Assembly: GCF_000276665.1 (NCBI RefSeq)
Contig: NW_004955469.1
Span: 12,003,843 to 12,067,842 of the forward strand
DNA from: Chinchilla lanigera
Taxonomy: Eukaryota; Chordata; Mammalia; Rodentia; Chinchillidae
Reading direction: 5' to 3'
Length of the DNA: 64,000 nt
The position numbers and the translations under genes are program-made. Below the pieces are notes generated by a model. That model searched no databases, was not told the DNA's origin, and saw nothing but the letters and a program-made list of their open reading frames with translations. Position 1 is the first letter of the stretch; every line of letters begins with the position of its first letter. This document shows, in pieces, positions 47,491 through 59,160 of the stretch.

Positions 47491-48104
47491 CTCAAATGTT
47501 ATCCTTTGCCTTCCTGCATTTCCCTTCCCAAGCTCAAACAGCTACTCTGTGAAGTCCCTTGTAACTAACCCAAAACTGGTACTCAAGTTCTCTGCTACCA
47601 ATTTCTCTGCTACTAGGCAAATGTAGTACAATACTGTCTTTTTGCAAGCCAAAGAGAGTTACAAGGTGGGTATATGATGCTAAATGAAATTAGGTGGAGA
47701 CTTCCTTTTTAACTAGATGAATAAAGAGCTATATATAGCTCAGTTCCAACTGAGGTAAATCTAATGAGATCTTAAATTCATTACATTTATTCTTTAAACA
47801 ATGTTGTTTTAGGCAAGACAAAGAGAGAGCGAGAAAACCAAACTTATGCAAAGTTGGAAAGCAGGACATTTCTGACTACAACTAAATTTTTATTGAAGCT
47901 GAATTATGATTCAACTCTCTGGTTCCTTAGTACAGAGATGGGAGAAGGGAGGTACGGCAGAGGTCTCTGGCTGAGTATTCAGTTCCCGATCTGTGTTTGT
48001 AGACAGTTCTCAATAAATGTTGGTGATGGGGTGAGGCGGTTTAGAGTTCAGATCTTGTGTTTGATCTCTGCTGCCGACTTCTTTGCTAATGCAGTGCACA
48101 CTAT

Positions 48105-48290
48105 AGTGTTATAGTGGAAAGAACATTTGACCAGTGGTCTGAAGGCCCAGGTTCCACCTATATCACTTAATAGCCTGGTGACCTCAGACAAGCCATTCAA
48201 TCTCTTAAGTGTCTTCTCACCTGTAAAATGAGGAGACTGGACTGGGTGGTTTGGAAGGTCTCTTTCAGCGCTAAGGTTATGGGGCTCTAA
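48105..48290 (+). mobile_element. MIR-family SINE
   Basis: TAGTGGAAAGAACATTTGAC, 'GACCTCAGACAAGCCATTCA', 'CACCTGTAAAATGAGGAGAC'; well preserved. Confidence 0.85.
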
Positions 48291-48479
48291 GTAACCACAT
48301 TCGATTTTGTGACTGTTCCTTCATTTATTCAAGGGCAGAAGGTGTTGAGACCTGTCTCACTGGGCATTGGGAAGAAACATTTTCATGCTTAAATACATTA
48401 GGTCTTTAGAGAAATGATAGAAAGACAGTGACATAGAGCAACCTAACAAAGTGGGATACTCCGTGTGTGAACAACCTGT

Positions 48480-48600
48480 GAGTTCCAGGCCCACCCTGGC
48501 TCTTTGTAGCTGAGTATCTTTCGTGCATCTCCTTTCAGCCTCAGTTGGCACATCTGTAAACTGAGGACTCTAAGCTAAGCTAAGTTAATCTTACCACATT
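48480..48600 (+). mobile_element. MIR fragment
   Basis: CAGCCTCAGTTGGCACATCT and GTAAACTGAGGACTC. Confidence 0.55.
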
Positions 48601-50110
48601 CTTTTGAAAGCTGAGGTAATGACAATGCTTTGAAAAACTGCAGGGCACTACGTCAAGTGTTAGTGAGAAATCATATGCTTGCTTCAGTTCGGCCTGCCAT
48701 TTTCCAAATGAATGAACTGGTCACTAAGGTATTAGAGGAAAGGAAGAAAGCAGAGATTTGGGGGTTACAACCCCAGGTTTATTTTCTACTCTAATTGACT
48801 CACAGTTGAAATCTAGCTAAGACAGGCGTTTATACAAAGTTTTCCAAAGAGTAGGCATCAGGTAATTACCTGTGTCCTCCAAAGCAGGAAATCTCCCAGA
48901 GGCCAGTTCACTGCTGCTGTACTTGCCATCGTCTTGTCCCAAAGATTTGATTTAATGCCTGGAGTGTGTTGGGGAGGATAGGTTCCTAAGTTTCCAAAGT
49001 TTCACCAGGCAGTCATCACACATATGTAAAGTCTGTGTGTTGTATGTCAGTATGCCATGACAGCATTTTATCCTACCCAGCCTTGCCAGGGATTGCTGCT
49101 TGGGAGAGGGCAGAAAGCTTCTGTCTTGCTGGTCCCAGGGCATGGCAAGTCCCAGCCTAGAAATCAGCTCTCCAGGCACTAGCTTCGGCTTTCGCTCCCC
49201 TGATGCCAACATGTCACACCCAGACAACCACACTGGGACTTCCCACCCTCTGCAACGGGCACGAACGGGCACGAACGGCCCCTCTGCTCACAGGTACCCC
49301 ACTCCTGGAGGGTTTCCAGTTAGTATCTGTACATAAAAATACTGCCCTCCCTCAGGACACCCCTCTAGAGGAGCAGAATGCATCTGGTACTTTGCAACAC
49401 CAGTGGATTACTGGTTTGACTTGAGCGGCAGGGAAGGCTACTGAATTTTTTTTGTTTGCAGGGACAGCTTATCATGAAGCCATGTTTTATTAGGAAGCGC
49501 TTCTAACTCAGGTTGTACATAAGAACGATGGGAAATAGCAATGTTCTTTTAATTTATTCTTAGTGATTCTCTCTATTGGAGCTGGTCTGGAAAGGTGGTG
49601 AACATTATGAGGGCTCTTTCTCCCGGCCTACTTAGGGTCCTGCCTGTGAAACCATTACTTTTTATCCCATTATCCTTTTCCCTGAGAGAAGCTCTGTAGT
49701 TCTGTTTTATACATATATGCACAGATTCAATACATTCATTGCCCTTCCTGCAGAGCTGACTTACTGAGAATGATTTAACTTCACCTAGTTTGTAAGACCA
49801 CCCCTCTCCTTTCCCCAGCCCTCCTACACACAAAGGTCAAGGCTATAAGGCTATTGTGTGCGGGTAATTGGAGCAGCGGCCATAGAAGGGCAGCGCTGGG
49901 TGCCTGGTCAGATTCCCATGGTCCCGGGTCTGAGGGCTGTGCAGCTTGGCTGCCCGGACAGACTCTGGAGCTGCAATTTTTTAGTCATTTCCAGCGCGCT
50001 CGTCTGAAGCCTTTTGTTTCTGCTGTCACAGAACGACTCCCTGGACAGATCCCAAGCTAGTGGAGTGTGCCTGTGCGCCGCCCACTGCACCCCCTACATC
50101 CACCGCGGGA

Positions 50111-50111
<1 letters not shown>
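48600..50111. other. Unannotated DNA upstream of the LBH CpG island
   Basis: No gene. A GGGCACGAACG unit is tandemly repeated near 49256-49280. Confidence 0.45.

Positions 50112-50150
<39 letters not shown>
50112..50150. repeat. (GT)n microsatellite
   Basis: About 19 GT units, 750 bp upstream of the LBH TATA box. Confidence 0.96.
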
Positions 50151-50151
<1 letters not shown>

Positions 50152-50867
50152 TCGAACGGAAAAAACCCCAGTAGACACCACATCCTTTCTCCCACAAGCA
50201 AAACAGATCTCAGGGCAGCAGAGGAGTCCATTGTAAACCAACTGGTCCCCACGGGCAGTGGGTCCCCCAGCTCCCTCTCTCTGCAGCCTTCCTTCTGGCT
50301 TGCGCGCAGTTAGCCCAGGATGGAAATGACAATCGAGGTGCCACGGGCGACGATTCCGAGGGAGAGGCCTAATTAATTTGAGTGATGACCACAGCAGAGG
50401 GGTCTAGAGGTGCGGGCTGGGGACCGCGAGCCGGTGCCTGGCAGGGGGCGGCGCCGAGTGGCCGGAGCAGAGGAAGTGCGCCCTCCCCCGGCGCAGTACG
50501 GACGCCGGGTGGTCACGTCCTGCGTGGGCCCGTCGCCCTCCTCACGCCCACCGCCGCCGCCTTGGACTCCCCGGGTGTGCGCAGGGAGGGGGCTGCGGAA
50601 GCCAACGCTTTTGTGAGCAGGAAGCGGCCCTGACACTGAACTCCAGCCCGGGTGCGCGCGCGTGTGCGTGTGTGTGTGAATCGTGGGGAGGGGGCCGGCC
50701 CTGAGCTGCAGCAAACCACGGTGCTCCGGGCGCAGAGCCGAGCGCGCCCCCGAGCCACCGCCTGCGGGAGCTGCGAGCGCCGGGGCCATTCATGATTTTG
50801 GTGACGTTATTCCAGGAGTGGGTGAGAGAGGGCGGGGCCTCCTGGGGCCAAGCCCCGCCCCCGCCCC

Positions 50868-50875
50868 TATAAATA
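50868..50875 (+). promoter_or_regulatory. LBH: TATA box of the LBH promoter
   Basis: TATAAATA sits in GC-rich DNA, preceded by GC boxes (GGGCGGGGCC near 50831 and CCCCGCCC near 50853). Its spacing predicts transcription starting around 50900. A CRE-like TGACGTTA lies upstream at 50802-50809. A CTTTGTG motif just downstream, near 50890, contains the TCF/LEF core. LBH is known to respond to Wnt signalling, but whether this particular site works is inference. Confidence 0.75.
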
Positions 50876-50899
50876 CGGCTTCCCCGGCTCTTTGTGGGA

Positions 50900-51109
50900 C
50901 CGCGAGCTCGGCGGAGAGTGGGGCGCGCCGTCTGCGATCCGACGCCTCTGGCCGCGGGGCCGTCTCGCGAAGGCGGACCCGCGAACGCCCCTTACCCACG
51001 CTCCGCGCCCGTGCCATCTTCACTCGGGACGCAGTGACCGTTTCTAAATCACAAGGGCGTGGGTCAGCCTCCCCTAGGACTTCATGTCTGTATATTTCCC
51101 CATTCACTG
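50900..51109 (+). other. LBH: LBH exon 1 (5' UTR plus first coding bases)
   Basis: First exon of LBH. The 3' edge is firm: coding sequence stops inside a Cys codon at 51109 and a GTGAGT splice donor starts at 51110. The 5' edge is inferred, about 25-30 bp downstream of the TATA box at 50868-50875, so treat 50900 as approximate. The roughly 180-nt leader is very GC-rich and contains no upstream ATG, so the ATG at 51084 is the first one a scanning ribosome would meet. RNA cap data would be needed to fix the start. Confidence 0.75.
51084..51109 (+). CDS. LBH: LBH coding exon 1 (residues 1-9, partial)
   Basis: LBH is a small (about 105 residue) acidic, largely disordered nuclear protein that acts as a transcriptional cofactor in limb, heart and mammary development and is a known Wnt target. 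This exon encodes MSVYFPIH plus two bases of a Cys codon (TG), then a GTGAGT donor. Joined to the exon at 53656, the reading frame gives MSVYFPIHCPDYLRSAKM. From memory this matches the human N-terminus with a single Ile-to-Val change at residue 3. The start context is weak: T at -3 and T at +4. The short exon alone would not be recognisable; its identity rests on the in-frame join to exon 2, where both splice sites are canonical and intron 1 is 2546 bp. Confidence 0.9.
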
Positions 51110-53655
51110 GTGAGTATCCTGAGCCCGCGGCGGCGCCCGTCTAGCGGCCGGGGCTGCGGGGCTCCAGTGGGCTCCTGCAGGCTCTGGGCGCCAGGCATCT
51201 GAAGGCGCGGGCTGCCCCGCCGCCAGAGCCCCTGCAGGAGTCAACGTCAAGGTTGCAAAGGTGGGGGTGGGGGGAAGTGGTGCTGAGCGCATCCAGACAA
51301 AGGAAGTGAACTCCGAACGTCCACTGAAGGGACGCCTGGAGGGTGTGTGTGTGGTGGCGGTGGGTGGGGAGAGCCGGGGGTCCCGCCTGAACGCCCCTGG
51401 TGAAACCCTGAATGCGGAGGGCTGCAGGAGGCGCATGCCCTGCCTGACGGTGGGGGCTCTGACTCTACTGGAACCCCTCCCCTTTTTCTTTTTGTTTGCA
51501 TGCTAGTCTGGCGTCGAGGCCGGCTGCTGGGGCGGAGGGGGAACGCGAGCTGGTGCAGTCGGGGCTTTTGCAGAGCTCTGGGACGTGAGAGGAAGGAGCA
51601 CTCTCCCCACACGTAGCCCACAAGCAGCAGGGCACACGCTTCAAACTCTCGACCCCTGCTCTCTCCATAGCCCCTAATGGAGACGCGCCTTTGTGGGCTC
51701 CAGGGCTGGGGAGGAGCAGCCTTCTCCGTGCGGAGGTGCAGGGAGCCGGGTCCCGGGTGGAGGAGGCAGAGGTTTGCCCCTATCCGGGAAGGATGCAGGG
51801 AGAGGCCCCTGTCTGCTGGGACGTGCGCGCCGGCTGTTTCTTCCTTCCTGCGCGGGGGTAGAGGAGGAGCGGCCCGAGCGCGCTCTCAGGTGCGGCGATG
51901 TGGAGCCCGGTCCCAGATCCCAGGAGGCGCCCAGCCAGGGAAAGCAGTGCTTCAGCCGGGTGCGGTGTTTCCTAACCTGGGAACCGGAAAGTTCGTGCTT
52001 TTCAACTTTCAACTTTTTGGACCCGCGCCACAGCCCCGAGAGAGGACACACGCCCCTCCACGAGGAGCAGAGCTTGGAGAGCGTTCTGTGTGTTCCTCTA
52101 GTCCCCTTCTTTAGGGTCGGCCGCTCCGGAAGGAACTGCCCTGAAGGTCTCAGGTTCTGATCCTAAACTTGACCCCAAGCCCAGCATCTTCTTCCTTAGT
52201 CTGGGGTCTTGCATCCCAGCCTGGCTCTGAACTCTCAAAGCAAAGTAAAAATTCCCCCCACCGCAGAGGCTCGTCTATGTTTCTTTCCTGAGCGTCTCCA
52301 TCCCTCTCTCCGTGATGTGGGGCAGCAAAGGTGCCTTAAGGCTGAGGCTTTGAAGACTCCTGGAAGCTTTGAGCCTTGGCCCTTAAAAATTAGCAAGGTA
52401 GATGTTAGAGTCCCTGAAGGGTATTAGCCCCTGAGAAAGTAAGATTTAGCATTATTTTATTGATCAGAATTTCATAGTTGGCAACACTTTTCCCAGCCAT
52501 GAGCCCTTCACATAACTGTGAAAGGTGCATTATTACCATCTTAGTGACAAATAGGGCACCTGTGGCTCAGAGAGGGTACATGACTTGTTTAAGACCACGC
52601 AGTTCTTGAGTGGTACAGCCTGGAGCAGAACCTACTGCTTCTGTATCCAAATGTAGTGCCATTTCTACTCTGTAGGAATCAAAAAATGAAGAGGCTTTTA
52701 GTATTCTTGTTGCCTTAGATACTGTCTTTCAAGCCTGCTTTACTTTCGTTCTTCCTTTTTTTTTTTTTTTTTTGAACTACAAGCACAAACACAATGTGAA
52801 AATACTGGGTGTTATGTAGTTAGTACCTGGATTTGGTATGTGTATTTGGCATACCAGGACCCTGTGCCGATGGCTTGTGCAAGGATAATGGAACGTTTGT
52901 GTCCTGCTTAGAGAGTACAAAGCACTTTCACATGTCAGCCATTGGTGGGCCAGCTTGGCCCCTCTGGAAATTTCCTTTGCAATCAGTGTCCGGGTATCCT
53001 TAAGGCTTTAATCCACGGGATGTTTTTCAAGCTGTGAGCTCGCAGCTGCTGCGGCTGGGGCTAGGGAAGGGGGTTGGATGGCAGATGTGAAGCTTGCAGA
53101 AAAGCTGAACCCTTGGGGCTTTAAGTGGGACATTTTGCCAAAAGGAGCAGCAGACAGACAGACCTTTAGGAGGGCAGCAGGATTTGGACTTTGTCTCCCT
53201 GAGGCTTTGCCTGTAATTCTTATTATGTAATAATAATATGCAGTTCCTCTTTGGAAATTCATGGGAGGATTACTTGTATTCTTAGGTGGAGAGGTGAAAA
53301 GGAGACCTGGCTGAATTGGTTTTAATATAGACACATGGATTCAGCTACCCACTATCATTTTTTCCCCTAGTTCTGGCCTTTAAAAGAAAATACAAGGTTG
53401 CCCTGTGCCCAAGGGGTTGTAGTGTACAGGAGTAGGGGCAGAGCTGGGTTGTAGACAGTGTGCCCAGTTGGGGGGCTGAGGTGGGAACCCATGATATGTG
53501 CCTTGAGGGTGTTTCCTCAGGGTGGGAGCAGATGTGGCTATGAGCTCTGCTTAGAGCCCCTGGCATCCTGTCCCCAGACTTCCCCTGCTCTCACAGCTGC
53601 AAAGCCACTGAGAGGAGGAGAGTGTAAGGATGTGCGCCTGTTGATTTCTTGGCAG
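51110..53655 (+). other. LBH: LBH intron 1
   Basis: GT-AG intron of 2546 bp. The first kilobase is CpG-island sequence. Further in it holds a MIR fossil (about 52470-52670) and an 18-bp T run near 52757. The stretch 52920-53340 is single-copy by eye and lies close to exon 2. I see no further exon. Confidence 0.85.
52470..52670 (-). mobile_element. MIR SINE in LBH intron 1
   Basis: CATTATTACCATCTTAGTGA, GGCTCAGAGAGGGTACATGA, TTAAGACCACGCAGTTCTTG. Confidence 0.8.
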
Positions 53656-53758
53656 CCCTGACTATCTGAGATCAGCCAAGATGACTGAGGTGATGATGAA
53701 CACCCCATCCATGGAGGAGATTGGCCTCAACCCCCGGAAGGACGGCCTTTCCTATCAG
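53656..53758 (+). CDS. LBH: LBH coding exon 2 (residues 9-43, partial)
   Basis: The 103-nt exon follows a polypyrimidine tract and CAG acceptor (53653-53655) and ends at CAG with a GTGAGT donor from 53759. It completes the split Cys codon and then encodes 34 residues, including the hallmark stretches MTEVMMN and MEEIGLNPRKDGLSYQ of the conserved LBH N-terminal half. The exon ends in phase 0. The remaining roughly 60 residues, the conserved acidic region and C-terminal tail, should come from a third exon. I read the + strand from 53759 to 64000 without finding it, which fits the long second intron I recall in other mammals. An internal ATG at 53681 (residue 18) has a better context (A at -3) than the first start. 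No frameshift or stop is present, so the gene looks intact as far as it goes. Confidence 0.93.
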
Positions 53759-53814
53759 GTGAGTTGCGTACTTGCTGGGGCTGGAGGCAGACTTGGTTTT
53801 GCATCTTACGGCCA

Positions 53815-54010
53815 CCTGTAAGAGCGGCAGAACCTGGAGAATGTCCCCTAATGCCAGGAAGCTTCCGTTTCTTCTTCTGTAAAATGAGGCAACTATAGGC
53901 CTCCCCTCATAGGATTGTGGTGAAGACTGAGTGTGACAAAAGAATGAATGTAAGGCATTGGTAGTATCTTGAACACACACAGGTTCAGCAGACATTAGCC
54001 ATTGTTATTA
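53815..54010 (+). mobile_element. MIR SINE in LBH intron 2
   Basis: TCTTCTGTAAAATGAGGCAA, CTCATAGGATTGTGGTGAAG, 'CAGACATTAGCCATTGTTATTA'; starts only about 55 bp after the exon 2 donor. Confidence 0.85.
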
Positions 54011-55663
54011 ATGGGCCATTCTGGTTTCATGAACTCACCCACTCACAGCAGCGAGAGTGGAAGAGATCAGAGTGGTCAGTTCAGAGCAGAACTGCCCTGC
54101 CTTGGCTAGTCTTTGGGCAGCAGGAATGTGGTGGGAGGGAGGGGCAGCACACAGGCAAGGGGCTAGGGAGGTACCCGTGTCAAACACTGCTTGCCTCCTT
54201 GGGTTAATGATGAGAAGCTGATTCAGAGTTGATGTTCAGACTATTTAGACTTGAAGAGGAAGCTATCTCAGGGTTACTGTTGCGGAGTTGAGCTTAGAGA
54301 GCACCCTCTCTGGTGGATACTGAACGCACAAGGACCGCAAAACGGGACCAAAGTGACACCTTTATACGCTTACTCCAGTGCCCTTTCTGGCTTGGCATGC
54401 CCAGCCAGTGACTGAGGATTTCATTTACCTCCAGGGAAGTGAACTGGTCTTGGACTGTCAAGTAGGGTTCCTAGGCTGCTAGATTTGCGGGAGGAGAGTG
54501 TGTTTGTCAGGGAAGACTTTAGGGCTGCCTCCGGGGAGATGCATGGGGCTGGCAGGAAGGGCACACATACTGTGGGCCAAGCATGACACACACATCCACT
54601 TCCTTGCTCTTTGCCGGGGCTGCAAGGTAGGACTTCTCACCCACCGCACAGAGCTGGACACGGGCCGGCCGGAGTCGGGGACTTGCGCCTCTCCAACCCC
54701 AGAGCCTTGCATCACGTGTCTGCATCTTAGGTTGGTTCTGGTTGGAGTCTAAACTCCCTCTGGGTGGCTGTTCCGTAGAGCTGCTCCGGGGACATTTACT
54801 TTATAAAGAAAGAAACAAACAGAAAGTCAAGGTGAGTGCAGTGGGGTGACTGAAGAGAACCAAGATGAAAGCTAAGGTTCAGAACCAACTTTAGACACGC
54901 TTGGGAGGTTTAAGGAGGCCCCTTTGTTTTGTGTCAATACAGTCAGGCCCTTCTTGCTGGCTGCAAATAAGGATTCCACTAGCATGCAGAGGGGAGCTGG
55001 CAGAGGAGAGAACGCTCTTTCTTGGGCTGGTTTCATGCCCTCTTCCCCCGAAGTGAGTTTGGGGATGACAGTTGGGGGTCTCCCAGCAGAAATTTCCTAG
55101 CCCACTTGCCCTGGTGTTTTGGAGACTTAGTTTCCAAGCCTCTGAGTCAGACTGAATCTCTTCTTGGTTGCAGGTGAGATTTTCTTTCAGTTCTGGGTTT
55201 TAGATTTCCATCACAGAACCTTTCCATACACACGCACCAGCATGTGTTGGGGGTGCTTTCTACGATCCTTGTAATCATGTCGCAGGCATTTGGAGGCAGT
55301 TTCTCTAGCCCTTTAAATTCTCGAGGCCATTCTTCTGGATCTGTGGGTTAGTGCAGGTGATAGAGGAAGGCTGACTTGGGGCTCCAGTGGCAGGGTTGGG
55401 GGTGGAATAAAGTCACATGTGGCTCCTGAGGTGTCTCAGTGCTGCCTGAAGAACAGATCCTCAGGTCTTCCACTGTGGTGCTGGACTGAAGGCCCGGGTC
55501 ATACAGCCCCAGATCACACAGGAAATCTGTCCCTCCCTCCTGGGTGGGCAGGAGCCACTGCCCAGGGCTGAAAGATCTTAACTGAAACTTCATAGCGTAC
55601 TTGTCACAAGATGATCTCAGAAAGAGCTCTTCACTGCCTGATGAAGACAGAGGAGTGGTTGTA

Positions 55664-55666
<3 letters not shown>

Positions 55667-55700
<34 letters not shown>
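55667..55700. repeat. (GT)n microsatellite
   Basis: About 17 units directly before a B1-dID SINE. Confidence 0.95.
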
Positions 55701-55701
<1 letters not shown>

Positions 55702-55868
55702 TTTGTTTTGAGGTACTAGGACTTGAACTCAGGGCCTTTATACTGACCTCCACTGCCACTTCTTTATATTTTTTATCTTGAGATAGGGTCTTGCTAAGTT
55801 TTCAAGGCAGAGCTTGAATTGTCCCTGCCTCCCAGAGTGCTGGGAGGTTATAGTGTTTAACCAAGCAG
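55701..55868 (-). mobile_element. B1-dID composite SINE
   Basis: GAGGTACTAGGACTTGAACT, then GAGATAGGGTCTTGCTAAGT and CCCAGAGTGCTGGGAGG. Confidence 0.78.
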
Positions 55869-58800
55869 CATTAATGAAGCTTTGTGCGTGTAGCCTGCTA
55901 TCTAGATACTGCACAGAGAGTCCAGAGCTTTTGGGAAACCAGCATGTTCGTGAAGGTCTGGAACACAGGCAGCTTGGTCCATGGAGCTGTGGGCAGTACA
56001 GAAGCCATGGCCAACCCAGGTGTGGGTGGCAGTGATGAAATTGGACTTACACAATCTGAAAAGGCATGGAAAAAGGAAGTCAGGGTATGTCTGGGCTTTA
56101 AAAGAAAATGAGAACTTTGAAGCAGCAATGCTATCTCTTAGTTTTGTTGCAACTTCCAAATATCCCTCGCCTGGCCTCTGTTTAAGCCAAGTGTGAGGCT
56201 CTGCAGTGAGCTAGTCTGACAGCTGTGCAGTGATGGATATTTTCAGGGTCCATTCAAAGCTAGTGGCATCCAATTAAAAGCTTTCCCACCAGAGCTTTGA
56301 GGACTGGTTGGGCCTGGCACTTGGCTGGACCGGGTCACTGTGCATGCCTGGGCTTGGCTCAGAGCTGAGGGTGGGAATGTCAGAACTCTGTTCTTGGCTT
56401 TACTCCTGAGGATAATAATAGTATGTGGCTTTTACTGAGACTTGTTTTTCCAAGGAACTGAGAGGGGAAAGGAGACATCAATCCCAGCTTGGTAGATGAA
56501 ATAGAATCTCAGGCTTACGATTTGACCTTGAGACGAGGTCAACAAATAAATGGCTCATTGGACTTTGTTAGTCATTCACCCACCTTCCATACCAAGAATG
56601 AAGCCTTCCTAATTTCTCCATGTTGGGTATGACCTTTCTTTCACTGCCTGTGGCATTTTGTACTTTGGATGCTAGACCGGGCTTCAGGGATACAGGTCCT
56701 TACCTCTCCTTGGCTGGTCCTCAAGGGCAAGGGACAAGGATCCTTTGTAACCTTCAACCATCATCCATCTACCAGGACCTTCACAAAAGGTGCAAAGAGG
56801 GTGGTGGGTGACTCTCCTGATTTAGAAGTTGGCCACCTTCACTTCTTAAGGGCCTGCTTGGGCCCTTGCCTCTTGAGGCTCAGGTGGCATATGTCTTGCT
56901 CATCCCCTGAAAGATTCAGGTTAGCCCCATCTGTTGTCCTTTGGTCCTTAGTGCCATTCTGCGAGCATAGATGAAAATCTTCAGAGCCTGTACCTTGTTT
57001 TGTCCTCACTTCCATTTGGAAGGTCAGTCAAACAAGTGAGATCCACATCTGTACGTTCATTTGGCACAAATTATGACACCCTGGAGTGTAGGTGAGTCAG
57101 TGCTTACTAGAAAGCCTGAGTGTCTTTGGGGTGGGTTCTGGGTGGCACAGCTGAGCAAGAGGTCTCCAGGAGGTTGCAGCACCCTCAAGACACCAAGTCG
57201 CTGGCCTCCGAGTCAGGGGAGTGTCTGCTGTCCTTGGGGAGCAAGTCCGAGGCTGCTTGGTGGAGCCTGCTTCCTGCTTGCTCCTGGACTCGGAGATGGT
57301 AGTGCTTGCAGTTCATCTCTGACTGGGACTCCCTCCACTCTCTGCCCACATTGGCCTGCCCTCAGCATGGGGAAACTCCTGGGAGTTTGCCTGTGGGAGG
57401 CGCTCACACTGCACATCCCCAAGGGGCACTGGGGTTCTGGCCTAGCTGCCTCCCTCCCTCCAGCGCAGCTTGTGGAGGCTTCTAAAGTCTTATCGCCCAT
57501 GCCAAGGTCTAGATGCGGCTATGGCCCTGTGGTTTTCCTTTAAAAGTGTCCCTTCTAAGGCGTCTGGGCCACAATCTGATCGCGCTGTCCTTCCCTCTGC
57601 TCTTTGAGTTCCTCTCTGAGCAGCGCACATCCCTGACTGGCTGCATCTGCTATCACTCTTTGTCACACACACCTGCTGCTTGACATTGTCTCAAGGCAGG
57701 CAAGCTTTGAGGCCGCCTTTCAGGAAGTTGAGGGAGACTGCCCCGCCAACTAGAAGGAGCAGTTTCTTTATGCGCTGAGGTGCTCCTGGGCCCCACACAC
57801 TCCCTTTGATCTGAGCTGAGAGCTCCTAGCATTGCCCCTTCGTCTCCCAGGGTGGAGGGAGTGACAAAGAGTAGGAGGAGGAACTGCAGCGGGCTGAGCT
57901 TTCTTGAGTCTGCCTATTATAAGATTTCACATTCCCAGAGCCTCGGCCATAGCTGTACCCAGGGGAGCGGACTGCGGGACTCGTGAGGGCTGAGAGCTGG
58001 CCTCCCCTAGGACAGCGTCTCCCAGCCCCTTAGCTCTGAGGCCCAGCAACAGGCAAGCCTTGCTCTGGCTCCTCCCTCTTCGTCTCTCGAAGAACAGCCT
58101 CCATGTAGTCCTTGAAGTCAGGCAGAGCTTCACATACGTTCCTCACTCACCTCTGTGAGGGGCCTATCTTCGCAGACACCCGCGCCTGGCTGTGCTGTGC
58201 TGCGTCCTCAGGTAGAGAATGCACAGCTGATACAAGGGGTGAGTCCAGCTTCCTCTGAACCCAGGGAACCCTGGGGAAGTTTCTGCCCAGCAACTCGTCT
58301 CTGTCCCCAAGCCCCTGCCATGAGGCTACTCTGGGCCTAATTTATTAGCTGCATGGGTGTCCTTCTCCCTTCTTCTCTTGCTTCATCGGTTCCCCAGCTG
58401 TGGTACCCCACATGCCTCCAGACTCTCAGAGGCCCTGCAGAGCTGCTGCACGCAAGTCCCATGGTCCCCAGGAAATCATCTTTCACAGCATCAGACTTAA
58501 AAAAGCCTCATGGGTCCCTGGAGAGGCATAAAGCTGAAATTCCAAAACACTTGGCAGGAGACGGCAGGCCGTGGACACATGTTACTGGCCTGCAGGCAAG
58601 TTTCCTTTTCTCATCGCCACTCTCTCCACCTCTCTCCTTGGTAAAAATCACAGTAAAGTGATGGACAATAGGCAGCAAGGGCCACCAAGTTGGGAAGCAC
58701 CGGGAATCCATCTCTCAGCATGGCTAGGGGTGTTTCTGAGCCGCCATACACCTGGTTCAGACCAAGTCCACTTTGTGTGAGGGCCCAGCAGCTTCCCGCC

Positions 58801-59099
58801 TGAGCTGGAGGCCTGGACACAAAGTCACTTTCAGTGTTGGGATTCAGGCCTGCAGAGAGCTGGAATGGTCCCTGTGGGACCCTCTCCTTCCCCCCACCCC
58901 ACGGTTATAACAGTAGGTCTGTGCAGGGCCGGGGAGAGCGTGCTTTCTTCACTAGCTGGCCAGTGTGCTGGGCAGCACACTGGATCCTTACAGCCAGTCC
59001 CCTCTCAAAGGGCCTGTGTTGGGCCCGACGCCTCCCTGTCCACGTGGTCCTATGTTGGTCACGCCACAGAGCCGAGGGCTACGTCTCAGACTCTCTCTG

Positions 59100-59160
59100 T
59101 TCTTACAGTGCTGGGCACAGTGTCCTACAAACAGAGGCTTAATGAGTGCTGAATGATTGA
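59100..59160 (+). mobile_element. MIR/L2 3'-end fragment
   Basis: CAGTGCTGGGCACAGTGTCC and TTAATGAGTGCTGAATGATT. Confidence 0.5.

Larger units (their letters stand above)
50390..52060. promoter_or_regulatory. LBH: CpG island over LBH promoter, exon 1 and start of intron 1
   Basis: A stretch of about 1.6 kb that is visibly rich in GC and in undepleted CpG, unlike the CpG-poor DNA on both sides. It contains Sp1-type GC boxes, the TATA box, the whole of exon 1 and the first kilobase of intron 1. Several overlapping open frames on both strands (up to about 155 codons) come from the GC bias, not from coding. Boundaries are by eye. Confidence 0.85.

Noticed and set aside
50683..51144. Open frames across the LBH CpG island on both strands
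   Set aside because: Stop-poor because of high GC. The true LBH frame in exon 1 covers only 26 bases.
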